From Bacillota bacterium (lineage in GTDB: Bacteria; Bacillota; Clostridia; Clostridiales; Clostridiaceae), in assembly GCA_030706015.1 (NCBI GenBank), contig JAUZPI010000142.1, forward strand, positions 1 through 7,681: a stretch of DNA of 7,681 bases. Reading direction: 5' to 3'. This document shows, piece by piece, positions 1 through 5,467 of this stretch. The notes beneath the pieces were generated by a model, which saw only the letters and a list, made by a program, of their open reading frames with translations, searched no databases and was not told the DNA's origin. Position 1 is the stretch's first letter. Every line of letters starts with the position of its first letter. Made by a program: the position numbers and the translations under genes.

Positions 1-20
1 CAGGATCAAACTCTCAATTT
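1..20 (-). rRNA. 16S ribosomal RNA, extreme 5' end only (partial)
   Basis: Read on the minus strand, the first 20 bases are AAATTGAGAGTTTGATCCTG, the conserved 5' end of bacterial 16S rRNA that contains the universal 27F primer site. Only this tip is inside the window; the rest of the gene lies beyond position 1. The mature 5' end is placed near position 20 by analogy with E. coli 16S (AAATTGAAGAG...) and could be off by a few bases. The conserved leader and promoters upstream support a real rRNA operon start. Confidence 0.93.
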
Positions 21-140
21 AAAAGTTTAATCTGTACTCAATTAAGTTATCACTTAATTTATTCTCATAAAGAATTGCTGACTTTTCATGATATCTGTTT
101 AATTTTCAAAGACCAATTATTTTCGCTGTCATCTGACAGC
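21..140 (-). ncRNA. 16S rRNA precursor leader with boxA-like element
   Basis: This is the transcribed leader between the predicted start of the proximal promoter (about position 140) and the 16S 5' end. It contains CTTTGAAAATTAAACAG at 95-111 (minus strand), typical of clostridial and bacillar rRNA leaders and resembling the boxA antitermination element. A perfect 8-bp stem with a GATA loop (AATTAAGT/ACTTAATT, 40-59) lies about 20 nt before the 16S start and could be a processing or folding element. The role of boxA is known for the family; its assignment here rests on similarity by eye. Confidence 0.7.
125..140 (-). repeat. Hairpin at the predicted P1 transcript start
   Basis: An inverted repeat on the minus strand, GCTGTC-AGAT-GACAGC, gives a 6-bp stem and 4-nt loop. 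It begins 7 nt after the -10 box, so the P1 transcript would start at or next to the first base of the hairpin. A related element follows P2 at the same offset. Function unknown. Confidence 0.6.
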
Positions 141-146
141 TAATAT

Positions 147-175
147 AGTTTAACACTCAGTTTTCATCTTGTCAA
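147..175 (-). promoter_or_regulatory. rRNA promoter P1 (proximal)
   Basis: On the minus strand a perfect -35 box TTGACA (175-170) is followed by a 17-bp spacer and the -10 box TAAACT (152-147). The predicted start is near 140. It sits in the expected place for a strong sigma-A promoter driving 16S, just ahead of the conserved leader. Confidence 0.82.
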
Positions 176-210
176 CATATTTTTTATCTACAAATGAAAA
201 CTTTTTTGTG

Positions 211-225
211 GCTGCTCGATACAGC
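211..225 (-). repeat. Hairpin at the predicted P2 transcript start
   Basis: GCTGT-ATCGA-GCAGC on the minus strand can form a 5-bp stem with one G-U pair. It starts 7 nt after the P2 -10 box, the same offset as the hairpin behind P1. It is weaker than the P1 hairpin. Confidence 0.45.
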
Positions 226-231
226 TTTTAT

Positions 232-260
232 AGTTTATCTTAATTGCTATTGTTAGTCAA
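232..260 (-). promoter_or_regulatory. rRNA promoter P2 (tandem copy of P1)
   Basis: On the minus strand TTGACT (260-255), a 17-bp spacer and TAAACT (237-232) form a second sigma-A-type promoter exactly 85 bp upstream of P1. The shared pattern is AATATGTTGAC before the spacer and TAAACTATA-NN-AGCTGT after it. Tandem promoters are common ahead of rRNA operons. Confidence 0.75.
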
Positions 261-319
261 CATATTAATTATTACCAATTAAATATGTTTTTAAGTTACT
301 GCAATAACAAGTGAGATAC

Positions 320-348
320 ATTCTATAATATATTTTCACAAGATTCAA
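320..348 (-). promoter_or_regulatory. Candidate upstream promoter P3
   Basis: TTGAAT (348-343), a 17-bp spacer and TAGAAT (325-320) on the minus strand match the sigma-A consensus at 5/6 and 5/6 positions. It lies 88 bp upstream of P2 and points at the rRNA operon. Such matches arise fairly often by chance in AT-rich DNA, so it is a candidate only. Confidence 0.42.
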
Positions 349-635
349 TATATCAGTTTTTGCTATACATAACTTTAACGCTGTAGTCTTCAACTGATAA
401 TTTGCAGTATATTTAGCATAGTAACTATTTTGCGAGCATTCCCTGCTGTGCAGCAGGTGAGATATATAATATCATATAATTTTATGCCTCATACTTTGAT
501 AAAGTTCAATATATTTCAACAATATTCGCATGCTACTCTTTTCTAGCTTATACTTACTTTATCTTATAGTGATACACAAGGCTAAGATGTTTATCTAAAA
601 CTATCATTTGTAATGCCTTCATTAAATCCAAATAA
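349..635. other. Gene-free spacer upstream of the rRNA promoters
   Basis: I see no coding region with a plausible ribosome binding site here on either strand. The stretch holds a GC-rich palindrome at 442-457 and a weak promoter-like pair on the minus strand (TTGAAC 509-504, 17 bp, CATAAA 486-481). It also holds copies of two short motifs present near P3: TTCAATATAT (505-514, also 344-353) and CARGTGAGATA (454-464, also 308-318). The rest is AT-rich sequence with no recognisable feature. Confidence 0.55.
442..457. repeat. GC-rich palindrome CCTGCTG-TG-CAGCAGG
   Basis: Perfect 7-base inverted arms separated by 2 bases, standing out in AT-rich surroundings. No T-run follows on either strand, so it does not look like an intrinsic terminator. 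It shares the GCTG/CAGC core with the hairpins behind P1 and P2. It could be a protein-binding site or an RNA hairpin; function unknown. Confidence 0.5.
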
Positions 636-673
636 AATACACAGAACTCTTAAAACTAAAAATTCTGTGTATT
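626..673 (-). terminator. Intrinsic terminator of the peptidylprolyl isomerase gene
   Basis: A perfect 11-bp inverted repeat AATACACAGAA (636-646) / TTCTGTGTATT (663-673) begins 6 bases beyond the stop codon of the minus-strand gene. In the direction of transcription it is followed by TTATTT, which is T-rich but interrupted. The stem is AT-rich, so termination may be incomplete. Confidence 0.72.
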
Positions 674-679
674 CTTTTA

Positions 680-1426
680 TTAAATATTTACTAGAACATT
701 ATATTTCTTTCTTAACTCAGCAGTATGCTCAGCATATTTTCTGCTTTGTTCTTGTTGAACTAAATTGTTTACTATAGATGAACTTACTTCTTCAAAAGGT
801 TTTATTGAAGCTTCTTTTTTATCTTCAACTTTAATTAAGTGATATCCAAATTGAGTCTTAACTGGCTCACCTACAACCCCTATTTCTTGAATGAATGCAG
901 CATCTTCAAATTCAGGAACCATTTGACCTCTAGTGAAATATCCAAGACTTCCACCCTGAGCTTTTGAAGGACAGCTTGAATACTCTGCAGCAGCAGCTTC
1001 AAACTCCTTACCTTTTTCTATTTCAACTTTTACTTCTTTAGCCTTTTCTTCACTATCAACTAATATGTGCTTTGCACTTACGCTTTCCTTATTTGAAAAC
1101 ATATGTTTATTAGCTTCATAGTATTCCTTAGCTTGCTCATCAGTTATTTTAATTTCATCTAAAAGCTTTCTTATAGCAGCCTGAGTTAAAAGTTCCTTCT
1201 TCATCATTTCAACTTGAGCTAAATAATCCTTATATTCACTTAAATTATTATCTACAGCTTCATTATAAATCAATTCAAAGGAAACTATTTCATCTAGTAA
1301 CTGCTTTCTGCCTTGTTCACTCATAAAAAATTGTTGCCTTTCTCTTGGAAAAGCTGATATAGCTACTGATAAATCTCTTTCTGTGATTTCTCTTCCGTTA
1401 ACTACGGCTAAAACCTTATTTTCCAT
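680..1426 (-). CDS. Parvulin-type peptidylprolyl cis-trans isomerase (SurA-N/PpiC family), cytoplasmic
   Basis: A 248-aa protein predicted to catalyse cis-trans isomerisation of peptidyl-prolyl bonds and act as a folding helper. Residues 1-110 form a helical SurA-N-like chaperone region. Residues 113-205 form the rotamase domain, with the family signatures VSAKHILV (H120), SSCPSKAQGGSLGYF (C152 in the position of the catalytic Cys of parvulins) and FGYHLIKV (H196). A charged helical tail follows. The N-terminus (MENKVLAVVNG) has no signal peptide or lipobox, unlike the secreted lipoprotein PrsA, so it should act in the cytoplasm. The ATG at 1426 is preceded by AAGGAG with 7-nt spacing. It appears monocistronic, with its own promoter and terminator. 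Family assignment is secure; the client proteins are unknown. Confidence 0.92.
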   Translation of the reverse strand: MENKVLAVVNGREITERDLSVAISAFPRERQQFFMSEQGRKQLLDEIVSFELIYNEAVDNNLSEYKDYLAQVEMMKKELLTQAAIRKLLDEIKITDEQAKEYYEANKHMFSNKESVSAKHILVDSEEKAKEVKVEIEKGKEFEAAAAEYSSCPSKAQGGSLGYFTRGQMVPEFEDAAFIQEIGVVGEPVKTQFGYHLIKVEDKKEASIKPFEEVSSSIVNNLVQQEQSRKYAEHTAELRKKYNVLVNI

Positions 1427-1469
1427 AAAATTTCTCCTTCATACACTGGTAATTTTTAAATACCTTTTA

Positions 1470-1482
1470 ATCATAGCATAAA
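1470..1482. repeat. 13-bp direct repeat, copy 1 (second copy 1633-1645)
   Basis: ATCATAGCATAAA occurs at 1470-1482 and again at 1633-1645, near opposite ends of the intergenic region between the two divergent genes. Copy 1 overlaps the extended -10 of the isomerase promoter. Copy 2 lies about where transcription of the KdpD-like genes should start. It could be an operator pair or chance in AT-rich DNA. Confidence 0.4.
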
Positions 1483-1498
1483 TTATTACATTATCCAA
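1470..1498 (-). promoter_or_regulatory. Promoter of the peptidylprolyl isomerase gene
   Basis: On the minus strand TTGGAT (1498-1493), a 17-bp spacer and TATGAT (1475-1470) form a sigma-A-type promoter with an extended -10 (TGC directly before TATGAT). The start would fall near 1463, giving a leader of about 36 nt. Confidence 0.65.
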
Positions 1499-1597
1499 TT
1501 AAAAATAAACCAGTTACTCCAGTCAACCAATCATATTATTTTGTATCTCTTATCTTACTAATATTTGTTTATTTTCCAGACTCAGTTGGTTAATATG

Positions 1598-1626
1598 TTT
1601 ACTTTACTATTTAAAAAATTTATAAT
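1598..1626 (+). promoter_or_regulatory. Promoter of the KdpD-like gene pair
   Basis: TTTACT (1598-1603), a 17-bp spacer and a perfect TATAAT (1621-1626) form a sigma-A-type promoter. The predicted start near 1633 leaves a leader of only about 29 nt, too short for a typical riboswitch. Confidence 0.68.
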
Positions 1627-1632
1627 TAATCT

Positions 1633-1645
1633 ATCATAGCATAAA
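1633..1645. repeat. 13-bp direct repeat, copy 2 (first copy 1470-1482)
   Basis: Identical ATCATAGCATAAA, 163 bp from copy 1, between the promoter and ribosome binding site of the KdpD-like gene. On the minus strand it reads TGCTATGAT, an extended -10-like sequence, but without a -35 box at the right distance. Confidence 0.38.
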
Positions 1646-1661
1646 ATAAAGGGTGATATTA

Positions 1662-2795
1662 ATGAGCAAAAAAATACCGGGTAACAACTCCAATAATATG
1701 GATGAAAAAGTAGTTCGAGGTCACTTAAAAATTTTCCTAGGATATGCGCCAGGAGTTGGCAAAACCTATTCAATGCTGAATGAAGCGAACAGAATTCTTC
1801 AACGCGGTGAAAATATTATAATTGGCTATTTAGAAACTCATGATAGAGCTGAAACAAACAAACAAATCAACAATCTTCCTATCATTCCGCGTAAAAAAAT
1901 TGAGTATAACGGAATTACGCTTGAAGAAATGGATACTGAATCAATCATAAATTCAAAGCCTAAAATAGTGTTAGTAGATGAACTTGCTCATACAAATGTC
2001 CCTGGCTCTAAGTATAAAAAAAGATATGAAGATGTTCTTGAAATTTTAAATAACGGAATTGATGTTATATCTACATTAAATATACAGCACCTTGAAAGCC
2101 TTAATGATGTAATAAGACAAATTACAGGTATTAAAGTTAGAGAAACCATACCAGATAAAATAGTTCAGGATGCTGATGAAGTTGTAGTTGTCGATATAAC
2201 ACCAGATGCTCTTCAAAATAGATTAAAACGCGGTAATGTATATAAGCAGGAAGTTGTTAACCGTGCGCTAAAAAACTTCTTTAGAAAGGGAAATCTCAAT
2301 GCTCTTAGAGAGATAGCATTGAGACAAACTGCTGAAGAAGTGGATGACGACTTAGCTGAGTATGCTGAGGAACATGGAATAAAAGATAATTGGCATACAG
2401 TTGAAAGAGTTATTGTTTGTATAAGTTCAAGTCCTAGAGCAAAAAAGCTTATAAGACGTGGTGCAAGAATTGCAAAGAAATATAAATGTGAGTGGATAGT
2501 TATCGATGTAAACTGCACTAGTATGTTTGCACCAAACCTTACAGATAACGATAAGAAAACTCTAGAGAGTCATTATCAGTTAGCACGCCAATTAAGTGCT
2601 GAGGTTATAACCCTAACTGGTAAAAGTGTTTCTGGTGAAATAGCTAAATTTATTAACGACAAACATATAACTCAAGTTATTCTAGGACATAGTAGAAGGA
2701 CCAAATTACAAACCTTCTTGCGAGGCTCAACTATTTCAAAGCTAATAAAGCATACTAAAGACGTCGAATTTCACATTATCCCAGACGAATCCTAG
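1662..2795 (+). CDS. KdpD-like input-domain protein without kinase (copy 1)
   Basis: A 377-aa soluble protein matching only the cytoplasmic N-terminal half of the potassium sensor kinase KdpD. Residues ~20-228 are the KdpD sensor domain, with Walker A GYAPGVGKT (27-35), Walker B-like LVDELAHTN (D106), the family signatures ETHDR (58-62) and NIQHLESLND (140-149). Residues ~247-372 are a universal-stress-protein-like domain, containing SSS (255-257), 20 residues, then WIVID (278-282). That is the spacing of the SxS-X20-FTAxY cyclic di-AMP motif described in S. aureus KdpD, with the last part poorly matched. There are no transmembrane segments, HisKA or ATPase domain, and a proper stop codon follows, so it is not a truncated read. 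The ATG at 1662 is chosen over a GTG at 1653 because GGTGAT at 1652-1657 serves as its ribosome binding site. Short KdpD-like proteins are known in cyanobacteria. A role in potassium or cyclic di-AMP sensing is inference. Confidence 0.88.
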   Translation: MSKKIPGNNSNNMDEKVVRGHLKIFLGYAPGVGKTYSMLNEANRILQRGENIIIGYLETHDRAETNKQINNLPIIPRKKIEYNGITLEEMDTESIINSKPKIVLVDELAHTNVPGSKYKKRYEDVLEILNNGIDVISTLNIQHLESLNDVIRQITGIKVRETIPDKIVQDADEVVVVDITPDALQNRLKRGNVYKQEVVNRALKNFFRKGNLNALREIALRQTAEEVDDDLAEYAEEHGIKDNWHTVERVIVCISSSPRAKKLIRRGARIAKKYKCEWIVIDVNCTSMFAPNLTDNDKKTLESHYQLARQLSAEVITLTGKSVSGEIAKFINDKHITQVILGHSRRTKLQTFLRGSTISKLIKHTKDVEFHIIPDES

Positions 2796-2829
2796 CATTC
2801 TTACTATTACAATAGATTAAATTATTACT

Positions 2830-2836
2830 AAAGGGG
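2830..2836 (+). promoter_or_regulatory. Ribosome binding site of KdpD-like copy 2
   Basis: AAAGGGG lies 9 nt before the ATG at 2846 and fixes that start. A nearer ATG at 2838 reads into a stop after three codons. No convincing promoter is seen in the 50-bp gap after copy 1, so the pair is probably co-transcribed. Confidence 0.65.
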
Positions 2837-2845
2837 AATGAAGCA

Positions 2846-3988
2846 ATGAGTGAGAAATTTAAACGTTCTACTCCTGAAGAAGCATTATATAAATTTAGAC
2901 AGGAATCTTTAGGCCATTTAAAAATCTTCCTAGGATATGCTCCAGGGGTAGGAAAAACCTATTCTATGCTTAATGAGGCAAATAGGCGATTTCAACGTGG
3001 TCAAGATATTGTTATAGGACATATTGATACCTCTCAAAAAGAAGATACCATTAATCAAATAAGCAAATTAGAAATTATACCACCAAAAAAGCTTGAAGTA
3101 GATGGTCTTATATATGAAGAAATGGATGTGGATGCTATAATTGCAAGGCACCCTAAAACAGTTATTATAGATGAGTTAGCCCATACAAATGCCCCAGGTT
3201 CCAAAAACGCAAAACGCTATGAAGATGTAGAAGAAATTTTACAAAATGGAATTAATGTAATTACAACCTTAAACATAGTGCATTTGGAGAGCCTAAATAT
3301 AGTAGTTAGAAAAATCACGGGAATGAAAATAACAGAAATAGTACCGGATAAAATAGTTAATGATGCTGCAGAAGTTGTTGTTGTAGACATATCCCCAGAC
3401 GAATTACTTAATCGTCTTAGGACAAGTAACATTTTACATGACCTAGATACTAATCGTGCCCTTAAACATTATTTAAAGAAGAATACTCTCAGCGCTTTAA
3501 GAGAACTGTCGTTAAGAAGAACTGCTGAAGGTGTTGATGATGAACTTGCTCAATATATGAAAGCTCATGACATATATGAGAACTGGCACACTGTTGAAAG
3601 AGTTATGGTATGTATAACCACTGCCCCCTCAGCGAAAAAGCTTATTAGGCGTGGTGCTAAAATTGCTGGAAGGTTTAAATGTGAATGGTATGTGGTATAT
3701 GTAAATTGTACTAGCATCTTTGCCCCAAAACCTTCTCAAAGAGCAAAAGATCTTCTGGAGAGTCATTTTAAATTAGCCAACCAACTTGGTGCTGAAGTAG
3801 TTACTCTTAGTGGTCAAAGCGCTTCTAAGACATTGAGTGAATTTGCTAATGAAAAATACATAACGCAGATTGTAATAGGTAGCAGCAGACGAACAAAGCT
3901 TCAATCCTTTCTTAGAGGTTCCACAGTAACCAAGCTTATAAAATTCACAAAAAGTGCGGAATTTCATGTAGTACCAAATGATTTATAA
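2846..3988 (+). CDS. KdpD-like input-domain protein without kinase (copy 2, diverged paralogue)
   Basis: A 380-aa paralogue of the preceding gene with the same two-domain layout. A hand count gives 63 identities over the first 100 aligned domain residues. The P-loop GYAPGVGKT (30-38) and IIDELAHTN (D109) are intact, as is the LIRRGAKIA stretch of the stress-protein domain. Other family-conserved positions have changed: ETHxR of the first domain is DTSQK (61-65), and NIQHLESLND is NIVHLESLNI (143-152). At the putative cyclic di-AMP site it has TTA-X20-WYVVY (258-260, 281-285), losing the serines but keeping the tyrosine that copy 1 lacks. There is no transmembrane or kinase region. It follows copy 1 by 50 bp and ends at a strong stem-loop. 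Nucleotide binding is likely; the output is unknown. The two may work as a heteromer or answer different ligands. Confidence 0.88.
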   Translation: MSEKFKRSTPEEALYKFRQESLGHLKIFLGYAPGVGKTYSMLNEANRRFQRGQDIVIGHIDTSQKEDTINQISKLEIIPPKKLEVDGLIYEEMDVDAIIARHPKTVIIDELAHTNAPGSKNAKRYEDVEEILQNGINVITTLNIVHLESLNIVVRKITGMKITEIVPDKIVNDAAEVVVVDISPDELLNRLRTSNILHDLDTNRALKHYLKKNTLSALRELSLRRTAEGVDDELAQYMKAHDIYENWHTVERVMVCITTAPSAKKLIRRGAKIAGRFKCEWYVVYVNCTSIFAPKPSQRAKDLLESHFKLANQLGAEVVTLSGQSASKTLSEFANEKYITQIVIGSSRRTKLQSFLRGSTVTKLIKFTKSAEFHVVPNDL

Positions 3989-3991
3989 TTA

Positions 3992-4027
3992 AGGCCTAAG
4001 GTGATACCTCTTCATCCCCTTAGGCTT
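3992..4027. terminator. Probable bidirectional terminator between convergent operons
   Basis: GCCTAAGG (3994-4001) pairs with CCTTAGGC (4018-4025); the stem extends by a G-U and an A-T pair to 3992/4027, with a 16-nt loop. It fills the 48-bp gap between the stop codons of the plus-strand KdpD-like gene and the minus-strand kinase gene. Neither side has a good T-run, so Rho-independent termination may be weak, but position and GC-richness fit a shared terminator. Confidence 0.6.
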
Positions 4028-4036
4028 GCACATTTA

Positions 4037-5467
4037 CTATTGTATTGGCAATTTTATATTGATTCTAATGAAATTATCAGCTGATTCAGCCCATATCTCT
4101 CCCCCATGCATATTAACAATGCTTTTTGCAACTGCAAGGCCAAGGCCTGAGCCACTTACCTTAGAATTTCTAGATTTATCTATCCTATAAAATCTATCAA
4201 ATATCTTGCCCAAATCCTCCTGCGAAATACTCTCTCCTTTATTATCAATCACAATCATTATCCCATTTTCCTTAAATATTTTAACTGTTACTTCACCAGG
4301 CTTAAAGCTGTATTTTATTGCATTCATAAGTATATTTTCAAATACCCTTGCCATCTTGGCTTGGTCTAACAATATAAACAGAGCCTCGTCAGGAAAATAT
4401 TTTTTAAATACTATATTATTATCCTTCGCAGCAATAGATAATTCCCCTAGGATTTGATCTACGAATTCTACTAGTTTCACTTCAGCCTTAGAAAGTTCAA
4501 CCATTTCGCTATTCATCTTTGTATACTCAAATAAATCTTCTATTAATACCTTCAGACTCTCTGATTTCCTGTATACAGTGTTGATATATTTGTTCATTTG
4601 AGCTTCGTCTGTATATTTGCCATCTTTCAGCAGTGTCAAATATCCAATAATTGATGTTAAAGGTGTTTTTAAATCATGAGATACATTTGTTATAAGTTCG
4701 TTTTTGGTTCTTTCAGCTATCCTCTCTTGTTCAATGGAATTCTTTAATTCTCTGGTCATATGATTTATATTATCAGCCAACACAGCCAATTCATCATTAC
4801 CATTCATATGAATTTCACAATCTAAATTTCCCTTTGAAATTTCGTTAACTATTGATGTTATTTTCTTTATATACCTAATTCTCAATCTAACCAAAATATA
4901 TAACAATGCGATAAAGATTATTACGGCAACTATGATATCCAGTAATACTATCTCTTCATCAGAAATAGTATTACTTATATTGTTTGCAACTACACCCTTA
5001 TATGGTACTTTTACTACTAATGTTATTTCTTCTTTATCCCAATTTATCGGATAAACTTGGTAAAAATCCATTGGATGATTGTATGCTCCTTGAAGTATAT
5101 TTCGTATCTTTTGTATATCTAATCTATCTTCCTTAATATTTTCAGATTTCACAATTACATTGCCATTGATATCAATAATGGCAATTTCTTCGTTATAATG
5201 CTCAGCTAGACTAGTCAAATAGCTAGGTAAATTTCTATTATGATAACTACTAGCATGTTTATATATCTGAACAAATGTGGCATTTGAATTACTCACAAGT
5301 TCATCTGCAGTAACAATGCCACCTGTATTATTAAAGAGAAATGTTTGATTAATTATCATCATAATGGACAATGATACTATTAAACTTATTGTTATAGCAA
5401 GAATTAACTCCCTGTAAATACTTCCGCTAACTATCTTTTTTATATTCCTAATAATTCTACTTTTCAA
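4037..5467 (-). CDS. VanS-like sensor histidine kinase
   Basis: A 476-aa membrane-bound histidine kinase, the signalling partner of the response regulator just upstream. Layout: TM1 ~21-41, an extracytoplasmic sensor region ~43-172, TM2 ~173-194, HAMP ~195-247, HisKA with NVSHDLKTP (phospho-acceptor H264), N box ENILMNAIKYS (N378, N382), a divergent G1 box DNKGESI (from D408), F box KIFDRFYR and G2 box GSGLGLA (439-445). The C-terminal region (FYRIDKSRNS...GSGLGLAVAKSIV...HGGEIWAESADN) closely resembles VanS-type kinases. Translation appears to start at TTG 5467, inside the end of the regulator gene (11-nt overlap), with TAGGG 7 nt upstream. An in-frame stop lies three codons before the TTG, and the next ATG (Met36) would destroy TM1. 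The sensor region matches nothing I recognise, so the signal is unknown. No vancomycin resistance genes are visible. Confidence 0.92.
   Translation of the reverse strand: MKSRIIRNIKKIVSGSIYRELILAITISLIVSLSIMMIINQTFLFNNTGGIVTADELVSNSNATFVQIYKHASSYHNRNLPSYLTSLAEHYNEEIAIIDINGNVIVKSENIKEDRLDIQKIRNILQGAYNHPMDFYQVYPINWDKEEITLVVKVPYKGVVANNISNTISDEEIVLLDIIVAVIIFIALLYILVRLRIRYIKKITSIVNEISKGNLDCEIHMNGNDELAVLADNINHMTRELKNSIEQERIAERTKNELITNVSHDLKTPLTSIIGYLTLLKDGKYTDEAQMNKYINTVYRKSESLKVLIEDLFEYTKMNSEMVELSKAEVKLVEFVDQILGELSIAAKDNNIVFKKYFPDEALFILLDQAKMARVFENILMNAIKYSFKPGEVTVKIFKENGIMIVIDNKGESISQEDLGKIFDRFYRIDKSRNSKVSGSGLGLAVAKSIVNMHGGEIWAESADNFIRINIKLPIQ

Noticed and set aside
442..457. Intrinsic terminator
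   Set aside because: No T-run follows on either strand, and the isomerase gene already has its own stem-loop at 636-673.
1653..1661. GTG at 1653 as start of KdpD-like copy 1
   Set aside because: The GTG is part of the GGTGAT ribosome binding site for the ATG at 1662, and the added residues are not family-like.
1427..1661. Cyclic di-AMP or other riboswitch ahead of the KdpD-like genes
   Set aside because: The predicted leader is only about 29 nt and I see no conserved riboswitch core in the intergenic region.
1582..1773. Minus-strand 63-codon open frame over the start of KdpD-like copy 1
   Set aside because: It overlaps the well-supported plus-strand gene and its promoter, lacks a ribosome binding site and has no recognisable content.
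2213..2518. Minus-strand 101-codon open frame inside KdpD-like copy 1
   Set aside because: Antisense shadow of a conserved coding sequence; its serine- and leucine-rich translation is typical of a reverse frame.
1662..3988. The pair read as a KdpD kinase split by a frameshift
   Set aside because: The second gene repeats the same input domains rather than continuing into membrane and kinase domains; both frames are clean.
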